A stretch of DNA of 64,000 nucleotides, taken from contig CAVVME010000004.1 of the NCBI GenBank assembly GCA_963749365.1, positions 186,001-250,000 on the forward strand, read 5' to 3'. This DNA is from WHSW01 sp963749365. GTDB lineage: Bacteria; Actinomycetota; Thermoleophilia; Solirubrobacterales; 70-9. Of this stretch, positions 50,770 to 58,494 are shown piece after piece. Under the pieces are notes generated by a model. The model made no database searches. It was not told the DNA's origin and saw nothing but the letters and a program-made list of their open reading frames with translations. The number at the start of each line of letters is the position of its first letter. The stretch's first letter is position 1. The translations under genes were made by a program, and so were the position numbers.

Positions 50770-51645
50770 TCAGGCCGGCGCGGGAGCCCGGTCGCCCGCC
50801 CGCCCGGCGGCGGTCACGCACATCGTCTCGAGCGCCCGTCTCGCGGCGCTCTCGGGGTCCTCGAGGCCCGAGTCCGCGGCGGGCGGATAGCCGAGGTCGA
50901 CGGAGATCGCCTCCGCCACCCGGCGCACCGCGAGCGCGTCCGAGAGCAGGCGCTCGCGCCCGTATCGCGAGGCGATGCCGCTGATCGTCAGCGCCGCCAC
51001 GGTCCGCCCCTCGGCGTCGCGGACCGGCGCCGAGATCGCGACCGCGTCTGGCACCCGCTCGCCGACACTGACCCCGACCCCGGCCTCGGCGATCAGCTCC
51101 AGCTCGGCGGCGAGCTGTTCGGGGTCGGTCGTCGTGTCGGGGGTCAGGCGCTCGAGCTCGGCGCCGCCGATCAGGTGACGGCGCTCGCCCGCCGGCAGGT
51201 TCGCCAGCAGCACCTTGCCGGTGGCACCGGAGTGGGCCGGGTAGTGACGCCCGATCGCCTGGTTCATCCGCATCTCGTGCAGGCCGTCGGCGCGCAGCAC
51301 CGGGACGACGCTGGCGCCCTCGAGCTCGGCCAGCACGACCGCCTCGCGGCACTCGTCGCGCAGCCGCTCCATGTGCGGCCGAGCGGCGCTGGGGACGTTC
51401 GAGGCGGCGGCGCTGAGCGCGCCCGCGGATCGCAGCAGCGGCCCGAGCCGGTACTCCTCGCGCCGGCCGGCCTGCGAGAGCAGCCCGTTGGCGACCATGT
51501 CGGAGAGCGTCCGGTGAAGGCTCGCCCGGCTGACCCCGCTCGCTTCGAGGATCTCGGCGAACTTGAGCGCGAAGGTGTCGGCACGGACGAAGCACTCGAG
51601 CACCCGCCTCACTTTCTCGACGGCCGATTGCCCGTCACGACCCAC
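50770..51645 (-). CDS. IclR-family transcriptional regulator
   Basis: A 291-residue regulator. The N-terminal winged helix reads SAVEKVRRVLECFVRADTFA, then SGVSRASLHRTLSDMVANGLL. The C-terminal effector domain has ALRADGLHEM-like strands, HSGATGKVLLANLP (the family's G-x-x-x-L core) and VSVGERVPDAVAISAPVRDA. It lies between the amine transporter and the oxidase/ligase genes, converging with the permease gene. The palindrome 15 bp upstream of its own start suggests autoregulation. An amine or its gamma-glutamyl derivative is a reasonable effector, but this is inferred. Confidence 0.9.
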   Translation of the reverse strand: MGRDGQSAVEKVRRVLECFVRADTFALKFAEILEASGVSRASLHRTLSDMVANGLLSQAGRREEYRLGPLLRSAGALSAAASNVPSAARPHMERLRDECREAVVLAELEGASVVPVLRADGLHEMRMNQAIGRHYPAHSGATGKVLLANLPAGERRHLIGGAELERLTPDTTTDPEQLAAELELIAEAGVGVSVGERVPDAVAISAPVRDAEGRTVAALTISGIASRYGRERLLSDALAVRRVAEAISVDLGYPPAADSGLEDPESAARRALETMCVTAAGRAGDRAPAPA

Positions 51646-51659
51646 GTCGACAGTATGCC

Positions 51660-51672
51660 GGAACGCTGTTTC
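51660..51672. promoter_or_regulatory. Candidate IclR operator before the regulator gene
   Basis: GGAAC-GCT-GTTTC, one mismatch from a perfect palindrome, 15 bp upstream of the iclR-type start on the opposite strand. It matches the sites at 47735-47747 and 53168-53180. Confidence 0.5.
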
Positions 51673-51696
51673 GCCAATCCGCCGAGCGCGCGCGCT

Positions 51697-53124
51697 TCAG
51701 CGGCCGATGTGGATCCCGAGCCGGCGGGGCAACTCGACGATCGCCTCGGCGAGTCGAGGCGCCTTGGCGCCGGCGTCCTCACTCGCCTCCTTGCGGTTGA
51801 GCGCTGCCCGGACCAGGGTCCCGCCGACGTAGCGGGCGGGCTCGGGCGGCACTCGCGAGAGCGACGGCTCGACGATCGCGAGCCGGGTCAGTTCGTCGCG
51901 GCGGTCGAGCGTCATCCGCGCCAGGATCAACCCCGCAAGCCGGGAGGGCCCGACCCCGTTGCCGGTGAATCCGTACGCGTAGTGGATCTCGGCGCCCTTC
52001 AGCGTCCCGAGCACGGGCATGTGGTTGGGCGAGACGTCGACCGGACCTCCCCAGGCGTGCTCGATCCGCCGTCCGCGCATGCCCGGGAACAGCTGCAGGA
52101 GGTCGGCCCGGACCTGGCGCACGGCCGCGCGGTCGACCTCGATCCGGCCTCCAAGCCGGGCCCCGTAGGCCATCCTTCCTCCACCCGACCCGAACGCGAT
52201 CCGCCCGTCGGGGGTGGTGCGGAAGTAGTGCACGTGGATGCGGGCGGTCGAGATGCACTCGCCCCCGGTCCAGCCGACTTCCTCGAGCAGGTCGGGAACG
52301 GGCTCGGTGATCACCATGTGGGTCGAGGTGACCGCGAGGCCGCTTCGCAGCGGCCCGATCCCGGCCGTCGCACCGCCGACCGCGAGCACCGCGCGCGGTG
52401 CCTCGACCCGGCCGGCATCGGTCTGGACCGCGATCCCGCCGCCGGCGCGCGGTCCGATCCGCCGCGCCCGGGTCCGCTCGCAGATCACCACCCCCGCCTC
52501 CAGCAGGGCCGAGCGCAGCGCCAGCCCAAGCCGCGCCGGCTGCACGGTGGCGGCATCGGCGGTCAGGACCCCGCCGCGGAACGCCGGTGAGGCACACCGC
52601 GCCGCCACCTGGGCGCGGTCGAGCGGCTCGCACTGCTCGGGCACGCCGAGCCGCGCGCAGGCCCGCGCCGACGCCAGCCAACGGTCGTCCTGCGCGGCGC
52701 TGGTCGCCACCTTGAGGTGACCTGCCTTACGAAACCAGACGTCGGCGTCGCGCCGCTCCGCCCAGGCGCCGATCTGGTCGATCGTCTCCGCCGCGCGCCG
52801 GCAGAGCTCCAGCGTCGCCGGCTCGCCGAAGCGCTCGGCGAGCTCGTCGAAGCGCTGCCAGAAGCCGTTGACGAAGCCCGCGTTACGACCGCTGGGGCCG
52901 AAGCCACAGACGCCGGCCTCGAGCAGCACGATCCGGGCTTCAGGCTCGAGCTCGCGGATCGCCGCGGCCGTCCACATGCCGGCGTAGCCGCCGCCGACGA
53001 TCACCACGTCGGCCCGCGCATCACCGCACAACGGCGGCGCCGGTTCGTCCGGCCCCGCCTCGCGCAGCCAGTAGCCGCCGGCGTCGTGGCGGAAGTCGGC
53101 CGCCTCGGTCTGTTCGCGCGCCAC
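51697..53124 (-). CDS. FAD-dependent amine oxidase (PuuB/DadA-like)
   Basis: A 475-residue flavoprotein. FAD-binding DVVIVGGGYAGMWTAAAIREL, then FGPSGRNAGFVNGFW, typical of PuuB/ordL-type oxidases. Later come AVLAVGGATAGI and the C-terminal FAD-contacting AYGFTGNGVGPSRLAG. It likely oxidises an amine such as gamma-glutamylputrescine, releasing an aldehyde and hydrogen peroxide, and fits with the glutamine-synthetase-like ligase encoded divergently. The aldehyde dehydrogenase and hydrolase that would complete the Puu pathway are absent from this window. A candidate IclR operator lies in the divergent promoter region. Confidence 0.88.
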   Translation of the reverse strand: MAREQTEAADFRHDAGGYWLREAGPDEPAPPLCGDARADVVIVGGGYAGMWTAAAIRELEPEARIVLLEAGVCGFGPSGRNAGFVNGFWQRFDELAERFGEPATLELCRRAAETIDQIGAWAERRDADVWFRKAGHLKVATSAAQDDRWLASARACARLGVPEQCEPLDRAQVAARCASPAFRGGVLTADAATVQPARLGLALRSALLEAGVVICERTRARRIGPRAGGGIAVQTDAGRVEAPRAVLAVGGATAGIGPLRSGLAVTSTHMVITEPVPDLLEEVGWTGGECISTARIHVHYFRTTPDGRIAFGSGGGRMAYGARLGGRIEVDRAAVRQVRADLLQLFPGMRGRRIEHAWGGPVDVSPNHMPVLGTLKGAEIHYAYGFTGNGVGPSRLAGLILARMTLDRRDELTRLAIVEPSLSRVPPEPARYVGGTLVRAALNRKEASEDAGAKAPRLAEAIVELPRRLGIHIGR

Positions 53125-53167
53125 CGCGCTTGCACGCTACCCACTCAACCGCCGTGCGGCGAAAAGC

Positions 53168-53180
53168 GGAACCACGTTTC
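53168..53180. promoter_or_regulatory. Candidate IclR operator between oxidase and ligase operons
   Basis: GGAAC-CAC-GTTTC in the 74-bp divergent region between the FAD oxidase start (53124) and the start at 53199. It matches the two other GGAAC-N3-GTTYY sites in this locus and could control both directions. Confidence 0.5.
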
Positions 53181-53198
53181 GGGTTAGCATCGTCGCTG

Positions 53199-53882
53199 GT
53201 GACCGGCCCGAGCCAGACCGATCCCCAGCGGGCCGCAACGCCCGCGATCGCGGTTCGGATCGAGGACGATCCGCCGCCGGTGGTGCGGGCGCTGGCCAAT
53301 GACCTCCGGGCCCGCTTGTCCGATCCGGCCTTCGCCGAGGCGACTGCGACGACCCATGGCACGGTCGTCGTCGTCGATACCGAAACGCCGCAGTCCGCGA
53401 CGATCCGGATCGACGAGCACGGGGTCCTGATCTCCCACGGCGCCGCCGACGCCGCCGACCTGCGGGCGACCGTCGACCTGCGCGCCGGCGGCCCGCCGGC
53501 GCTCGAGGGCGAGGGCGAGCACCCGGCGCTGGCGGAATGGTCGCGCGACCTGCTCAGCGCCCCGCTCGCCGCCTGGCCCGAGACCGCGCCGCGGTTCTGG
53601 GCGGTGCTCGCGGCGATGCCGGGCGCGCCCGAGGCGCTGCTCGTGGTCGACTCCGAAGGCGGCGAGCAGCGACGCTACGGGGCGCCGGACGGGCGCGCCT
53701 ACGAGCTCCACGGGAGCGCGGAGGGACTGGCCGAGGTGCTCGGCGGGCGAACGCCGCTGGTCGACGCGGCATTCGCGGGCAAGGTCTTCGTCCGCGGCAC
53801 GTTCCCGCAGCTCTCGGTACTCAGCGGGGCGGGCTTTCGGATCCGCTACGGGGCCGGCGACGAGGCGAGCGCCGATGCCTGA
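53199..53882 (+). CDS. Hypothetical protein in the amine locus, possibly SCP2-like
   Basis: A 227-residue protein without membrane segments. It shows strand-rich patterns such as GTVVVVDTETPQSATIRID and LLVVDSEGG, and segments like LRATVDLRAG and AGKVFVRGTFPQLSVLSGAG that resemble the sterol-carrier-protein 2 fold. That assignment is weak. The GTG at 53199 is chosen because the longer frame to 53130 crosses the candidate operator. The stop overlaps the ligase gene by eight bases, so the products probably act together. Confidence 0.55.
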   Translation: MTGPSQTDPQRAATPAIAVRIEDDPPPVVRALANDLRARLSDPAFAEATATTHGTVVVVDTETPQSATIRIDEHGVLISHGAADAADLRATVDLRAGGPPALEGEGEHPALAEWSRDLLSAPLAAWPETAPRFWAVLAAMPGAPEALLVVDSEGGEQRRYGAPDGRAYELHGSAEGLAEVLGGRTPLVDAAFAGKVFVRGTFPQLSVLSGAGFRIRYGAGDEASADA

Positions 53883-55254
53883 TCAGGGCGACGTCGCGCG
53901 CTGGGTCGAGCAGCGCCGGATCTTCTCCGCACGCCTGCTGGCCACCAACCACGACGGCCTCGTGCTCGGCAAGCACGTCGCCGCAGGGAAGCTCGCATCG
54001 TCGCTCGCGACCGGGTTCACCTTCGCCGACACCTGCTTCGGCGTCGATCCGGGCGGCGACGTGGCGCTGGGCTGGGACTGGGGAGGCTGGCGCGGCGAGG
54101 TGACTGACATCAGGCTGGCGCCCGATCCGGCCACCCTGGTCGAGGATCCCGAGCTGCCCGGGCTCGCCTCGGTGATCTGCGACTTCACCGACCTCGACGG
54201 ACGCCGGCTGCCCGCCTGTTACCGGGGCTTGCTGCGGGCCCTGGTCGAGCGGCTCGCCGAGCGCGGCTACTCGGTCTCGGTCGCGCCCGAGCTCGAGTTC
54301 ATGGTCTTCGCCGAGCCGATCGAGACCGCCCGCGCGCAGGGCTTTCGCGAGCTCACACCGCTCGGCGGCGAGACGCGGGTCACCTACTTGATCTCGCGCT
54401 CGCACGAGATGACCGTGTTCATGGACGCGGTCGTGCGCCGGCTCGAGGCGCTCGGGATCGGCTGGGAGTCGTGGAGCAACGAGACCGCTCCCGGGCAGGC
54501 GGAGATCAACCTGGTGCCGGCGGATCCGCTGACAACCGGCGACGCGGTCACCCGGGCCAAGCTGGCGTTGCGCGAGGTCGCCTCCGAGCTCGGCCGCAGC
54601 GTCACCTTCATGGCGATGGGGATCGACGAGCACCTCGGTGGAGGCATGCACCTGAACCTCTCGGTACAGCGCGACGGCGCCAATGCCTTCTTCGACGAGG
54701 GCGCGGAGGGGCACCGCTCTGAGCTCATGCGCCGCTGGCTGGCGGGCATGCTGGCGACGCTGCCCGGCTCGATGTCGCTGCTGAGTCCGAACGTCAACTC
54801 CTATCGCCGCCTGGTCGAGCTGACCGGGCCACCAATGACCGTGACCTGGGGCGAGGACAACAAGTCGGCGGCGCTGCGCACCGTCACCCGCGACCCGGCG
54901 ACCGCCCGGATCGAGCACCGGGTGCCGTCGGCCGACTGCAACGTCTACCTCGCGCTTGCGAGCGCGCTCGCCGGCGGGCTGGTCGGGATCGAGGACGAGC
55001 TCGAGCCGCCGCCGGAGCTCGAGGGAATGGCCTGGATGCTGCCCCCCGGCGCCGCCCCGCGTCTACCCGACTCGCTGAAGCGCGCCGCGAGCGCCCTGGC
55101 CGCCGACCGGCGGCTCGCCGAGGCGATCGGCAGCGACGTGGTCGAGTACTGGCTCGGCAGCCGAGACTGGGAGTGGCTCGCCTTCCACACCGGCGGCGGC
55201 GATCCCGACCGGGTCTGCGAGTACGAGTTGCGACGCTACTTCGAGACGGCGTGA
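53875..55254 (+). CDS. Glutamine-synthetase-like gamma-glutamyl-amine ligase (PuuA/GlnA3 type)
   Basis: A 459-residue member of the glutamine synthetase superfamily. Metal and ATP-binding motifs: VAPELEFMVFAE, NETAPGQAEINL, GGGMHLNLSVQ, SPNVNSYRRLVE, GEDNKSAALRTV and IEHRVPSADCNVYLALA. The adenylylation-site loop of true GlnA is absent. With an amine oxidase and a polyamine-type transporter nearby, it more likely joins glutamate to an amine such as putrescine or ethanolamine than makes glutamine. It overlaps the preceding hypothetical gene and is followed by a PPOX-family gene 10 bp later. Confidence 0.88.
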   Translation: MPDQGDVARWVEQRRIFSARLLATNHDGLVLGKHVAAGKLASSLATGFTFADTCFGVDPGGDVALGWDWGGWRGEVTDIRLAPDPATLVEDPELPGLASVICDFTDLDGRRLPACYRGLLRALVERLAERGYSVSVAPELEFMVFAEPIETARAQGFRELTPLGGETRVTYLISRSHEMTVFMDAVVRRLEALGIGWESWSNETAPGQAEINLVPADPLTTGDAVTRAKLALREVASELGRSVTFMAMGIDEHLGGGMHLNLSVQRDGANAFFDEGAEGHRSELMRRWLAGMLATLPGSMSLLSPNVNSYRRLVELTGPPMTVTWGEDNKSAALRTVTRDPATARIEHRVPSADCNVYLALASALAGGLVGIEDELEPPPELEGMAWMLPPGAAPRLPDSLKRAASALAADRRLAEAIGSDVVEYWLGSRDWEWLAFHTGGGDPDRVCEYELRRYFETA

Positions 55255-55264
55255 GCGAGCGCAG

Positions 55265-55690
55265 GTGAGCGACAAAACCCGGGACCCCTTCGTGCGCGAG
55301 ATGCTCGCCGCGCCCCATCCGTGCTCCCTGACCTCGCTCGACGCGGATGGGCGGCCCTACGGGGTCGTGGTCTGGTGCGCGCTCGACGGCGACCGGTTCA
55401 CGGTTAACGCCGGCGACGGCCACTGGCTCGCGAACCTGCGCCGCGACCCCCGCGTCTCGCTGGTCATCGTCGATACCGAGAACATCCTCCGCCAGGTCGC
55501 CGTTCAGGGCACGGTGGTCGCGATCGAGCCCGACCTCGACTACGAGCACATCGACTCGCTCTCGCAGGCATACGAGGGCCGGCCCTACCAGTACTCGCTG
55601 CCGGAGGACGAGCCGCGCTACCGGTTGACGATCGAGCCCGAGCGGATCCGCGGCTTTGACTTCGCCCCGCCCGGGGAGCGAATCCGCTAG
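55265..55690 (+). CDS. PPOX-class / pyridoxamine-5'-phosphate-oxidase-like protein
   Basis: A 141-residue split-barrel flavin-binding protein: MLAAPHPCSLTSLDADGRPYGVVVW, WLANLRRDPRVSLVIVD, VAVQGTVVAIEPD and a C-terminal YRLTIEPERIRGF. The family uses FMN or coenzyme F420, and F420-dependent members are common in Actinobacteria. The substrate is not visible. It starts with GTG soon after the ligase stop, so it may belong to the amine operon, or may be an unrelated gene on the same transcript. Confidence 0.82.
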   Translation: MSDKTRDPFVREMLAAPHPCSLTSLDADGRPYGVVVWCALDGDRFTVNAGDGHWLANLRRDPRVSLVIVDTENILRQVAVQGTVVAIEPDLDYEHIDSLSQAYEGRPYQYSLPEDEPRYRLTIEPERIRGFDFAPPGERIR

Positions 55691-55715
55691 CTCCCGGCGC
55701 GGATAGAGTCGCCGG

Positions 55716-56726
55716 ATGGATGCGGGGCTCGTGGTCGCGGTCGGGCTGGCGCTCGCCTTCGCGGTCACCAACGGCATTCACGACGCCGCGAACGCGATCG
55801 CGACCCTGGTCGCCACCCGAGCCGCGCGGCCGCTGCAGGCGATCGTCTTCGCCTCCGTCTTCAACCTGCTCGGGCCGCTGTTCGTCGGCGCCGCCGTCGC
55901 CGACACGATCGCCGGCATCGTCACCGTCCCCCCCGACGTGGCCACGCGGGTGATCGGCGCCGGGCTGGCGGGGGCGGTGACCTGGAACCTGATCACCTGG
56001 CGGTTCGGGCTGCCGTCCTCGTCAGGCCACGCGCTGGTCGGCGGGCTGATCGGCGCGGCGCTGATCGAGGGTGGCACCGGGGCCGTCAACTGGGGCGGCT
56101 TCGACGGCCTGCATCCGGTCGGCGCCCTCGGCACCCTGGTCGCGCTGGCGATCTCGCCGCTGCTCGGGGGCATCTTCGGCCTGCTCGTGCTCCGGCTGCT
56201 GCGCCGGCTCTCGCGCCGTGCCACGGCGCGGATCAGGACGCCGATCAACACCGGCCAGTGGGGGATGTCGGCGGCGCTCGCCTTCAGTCACGGGGCCAAC
56301 GATGCGCAGAAGGCGGTCGGCGTGATCGCCGCCCTGCTGCTCGCGACGGGCGAGATCGACTCGCTCTCGGCGCCGCTGTGGGTGATCGTGGCCTGCTCGG
56401 TGGCGCTTACCATCGGCACGGCGCTGGGCGGCTGGCGGATCATCCGCACCGTCGGCCGCCGGATCTACCGGCTGAAGCCGGTCGACGGCCTCGCAACCCA
56501 GACCTCGTCGGCGGGGGTGATCTTCGGCGCCTCGCTGATCGGGGCGCCGGTCTCGACCAGCCAGGTCGTCGCCTCCGCGGTGGTCGGGGTCGGCGGCGGT
56601 CGGCGGCGCTGGCGCCACGTCGACTGGGCCCTCGTCCGCCAGATGGGAATCGCCTGGCTGATTACGATCCCGATCAGCGCCGCCCTGGCAATGGCCATCT
56701 TCGGACTCGTTCAGCTGCTGACATGA
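55716..56726 (+). CDS. pit: Low-affinity inorganic phosphate transporter, Pit family
   Basis: A 336-residue membrane protein with two homologous halves. The Pit signatures are TNGIHDAANAIATLVATRAA in the first half and SHGANDAQKAVGVIAAL in the second, plus GLPSSSGHALVGGL and PVSTSQVVASAVVGVG. About ten helices. It imports phosphate coupled to protons or metal. Its stop overlaps the following PhoU-like gene (ATGA), the standard pit/phoU-like arrangement. Confidence 0.93.
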   Translation: MDAGLVVAVGLALAFAVTNGIHDAANAIATLVATRAARPLQAIVFASVFNLLGPLFVGAAVADTIAGIVTVPPDVATRVIGAGLAGAVTWNLITWRFGLPSSSGHALVGGLIGAALIEGGTGAVNWGGFDGLHPVGALGTLVALAISPLLGGIFGLLVLRLLRRLSRRATARIRTPINTGQWGMSAALAFSHGANDAQKAVGVIAALLLATGEIDSLSAPLWVIVACSVALTIGTALGGWRIIRTVGRRIYRLKPVDGLATQTSSAGVIFGASLIGAPVSTSQVVASAVVGVGGGRRRWRHVDWALVRQMGIAWLITIPISAALAMAIFGLVQLLT

Positions 56727-57334
56727 CCCGACACCGCTGGTTTCTGCCCGACGAGCCCGACGTGCTCGGAATGATGCAGCGCCAGATCACCGAGACGCTC
56801 GGCGGTCTCGACGCGCTCGCCGCCTGGGCGGCCGGCGACGTCTCCGCCGCCGCCGGGGTCCGCGAGGCCGAGCGCCGTGGCGAGCAGCGCAAGCGCGAGG
56901 TGATCGGCGCGATCAGCACCGCGTTCGTGACCCCGATCGAGCCTGAGGACCTGTTCGCGCTCTCACAGGGGATCGACTGGCTGCTGAGTCGCTCGCGCGA
57001 CCTCGTCAACGAGGCCGAGGCGATGGACATGGGGCCCGACGAGGTGATCGCCGAGATGGTCGCGATGCTCGCCGACTCCCTGCGAGAGATCGAGCAGGCG
57101 ATCGCCCGGCTCACCTCCGACCCCCCCGGGGCGACCGCGCACGCCAACGCGGCGATCGAAACCGAGCGCGAGGTCGAGCGCGTCTACTACCAGGGCATGG
57201 CTGCGCTGCTCGAGAACCCCGGCCAGCGCGAGCGGATCGCACGCCGCGAGCTCTATCGCAACGTCGCCCGGATCGGTGAGGCAGAGATCGCGATCGCCGA
57301 GCGGGTGATCTACTCGGTGATGAAGGAGAGCTGA
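56723..57334 (+). CDS. PhoU-like / DUF47 Pit accessory protein
   Basis: A 203-residue, largely alpha-helical protein of the Pit accessory (DUF47/PhoU-like) type: FLPDEPDVLGMMQRQ, ETLGGLDALAAWAAGD, REAERRGEQRKREVIGAI, FVTPIEPEDLFALSQGIDWLL and the C-terminal ARRELYRNVARIGEAE. It is the usual partner of Pit transporters and is thought to control them. It overlaps the pit stop codon, so the two are translationally coupled. Confidence 0.9.
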   Translation: MTRHRWFLPDEPDVLGMMQRQITETLGGLDALAAWAAGDVSAAAGVREAERRGEQRKREVIGAISTAFVTPIEPEDLFALSQGIDWLLSRSRDLVNEAEAMDMGPDEVIAEMVAMLADSLREIEQAIARLTSDPPGATAHANAAIETEREVERVYYQGMAALLENPGQRERIARRELYRNVARIGEAEIAIAERVIYSVMKES

Positions 57335-57353
57335 GGCCAGGCGGCAGGCGGCG

Positions 57354-57761
57354 ATGTCGGCGGAGAACGCAGAGCTTCTCAGGCGCGCGGTCGAGGCCTA
57401 CAACCGCCGCGACATCGAGGCTTTGGTGGCCGAGCTCGACCCCGGGGTGGAATGGCATCCGGCGCTTCCGGGACTGCTCGCCGGAGCGGCGACGATCTAC
57501 CGGGGACACGACGGGATCGCCGAGATGTTCCGCGATTTCTACGAGGTACTCGACGAGATCCAATTCGAGTACTCGGAGATCCAGGACCTCGGCGACCGGG
57601 TGGTGGCGATCGGCGAGGTCCGCGTGCGCGGCAAGGCCAGCGGCGCCGAGACCAGGTCTCCGTACGCCAACCTCGCCGACATCAGCAACGGCAAGGGGGT
57701 TCGCATCCGGGGCTACCTCGATCCCGAGGAGGCCTTGAAAGTGGCACGCCTGCAGGAGTAG
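57354..57761 (+). CDS. NTF2-like (SnoaL-type) protein
   Basis: A 135-residue cone-shaped NTF2-like fold: ENAELLRRAVEAYNRRDIEALVAELDPGVEWHPA, then IYRGHDGIAEMFRDFYEV, and the beta sheet (FEYSEIQDLGDRVVAIGEVRV). Proteins of this group are small-molecule binding proteins or enzymes with varied activities; function cannot be set from sequence. The gene follows the PhoU-like gene by 19 bp and precedes the uracil-DNA-glycosylase-family gene by 21 bp. Confidence 0.82.
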   Translation: MSAENAELLRRAVEAYNRRDIEALVAELDPGVEWHPALPGLLAGAATIYRGHDGIAEMFRDFYEVLDEIQFEYSEIQDLGDRVVAIGEVRVRGKASGAETRSPYANLADISNGKGVRIRGYLDPEEALKVARLQE

Positions 57762-57782
57762 CGCGTGGCCAGGGTTTAGGGC

Positions 57783-58466
57783 ATGGCACCCCGCCGTCAC
57801 CGTGACCCGGCTGTCGTCGTCGCCAAGCTCGCTCGCCGGCGCGAGCCGCATGTGGCGCCGCTTTTGGCCGATGTCGAGCGTCTTCGTGCAGAGCGCGGCG
57901 GCGGCGAGTCCGTTCCATGGTTCGACCCTGACGACGGTCGGGTAAAAACTCGGATCCTGATCCTCGGCGAAGCGCCCGGAGCACGCGCGACAGGCACTGA
58001 CTCGCCCCGGCCAGCGGCCGGCGGCTCGGGTTTCGTTTCGGCCGACAACGACGACCAGACGGCCGCGGATGCGTGGGCGTTGCTGCGCGAGGCCGGGCTC
58101 GGTCGCAACGAGGTCGTGACTTGGAACATCGTGCCCTGGTACGTGGGCGACGGGACGCGCATCCGCCCGGTCACCGTCGCCGACCTCGACGAGGCCTACG
58201 CGCCGCTCCGGGAGTTGATCGCGCTGCTGCCGGAGCTGCGCGTCGTTCTGCTCTATGGACGCGCCGCGGCGAAAGGCTGGACGCGGCTCGGCATCGATGT
58301 CCCCGCGGTCGAGGCACCGCACCCCAGCCCACGGAATCTGAACTCCCGCCCGCAGGCGCGCGCGGCAATCCTCGCTGCAATGCGGGGGATTGCCATCGAT
58401 CGGGGGATCGACCTCCGATATGAGGGCCGATCCCCCGATCGTCGGGCTGGAGGACGCGTCGGTTGA
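57783..58466 (+). CDS. Uracil-DNA glycosylase superfamily protein
   Basis: A 227-residue protein with the superfamily's motif A-like ILILGEAPGA followed by SGFVSADNDDQTA, a central NEVVTWNIVPWYVGDG, a strand RVVLLYGRAAAKG, and the C-terminal HPSPRNLNSR loop that resembles motif B. There are no cysteines for a 4Fe-4S cluster, unlike family 4/5 enzymes. It probably recognises damaged or deaminated bases, but glycosylase activity is not assured because this group is divergent. The last 25 residues are arginine-rich and may extend beyond the fold. Confidence 0.8.
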   Translation: MAPRRHRDPAVVVAKLARRREPHVAPLLADVERLRAERGGGESVPWFDPDDGRVKTRILILGEAPGARATGTDSPRPAAGGSGFVSADNDDQTAADAWALLREAGLGRNEVVTWNIVPWYVGDGTRIRPVTVADLDEAYAPLRELIALLPELRVVLLYGRAAAKGWTRLGIDVPAVEAPHPSPRNLNSRPQARAAILAAMRGIAIDRGIDLRYEGRSPDRRAGGRVG

Positions 58467-58494
58467 GAGCTCCGTGACGGGGTAAGTGCGTCGC

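Noticed and set aside
51391..51401. GGGACGTTCG, matching the core of the 15-kb inverted repeats
   Set aside because: Only 10 bp, inside the IclR coding sequence, with no extended similarity; chance is likely in GC-rich DNA.
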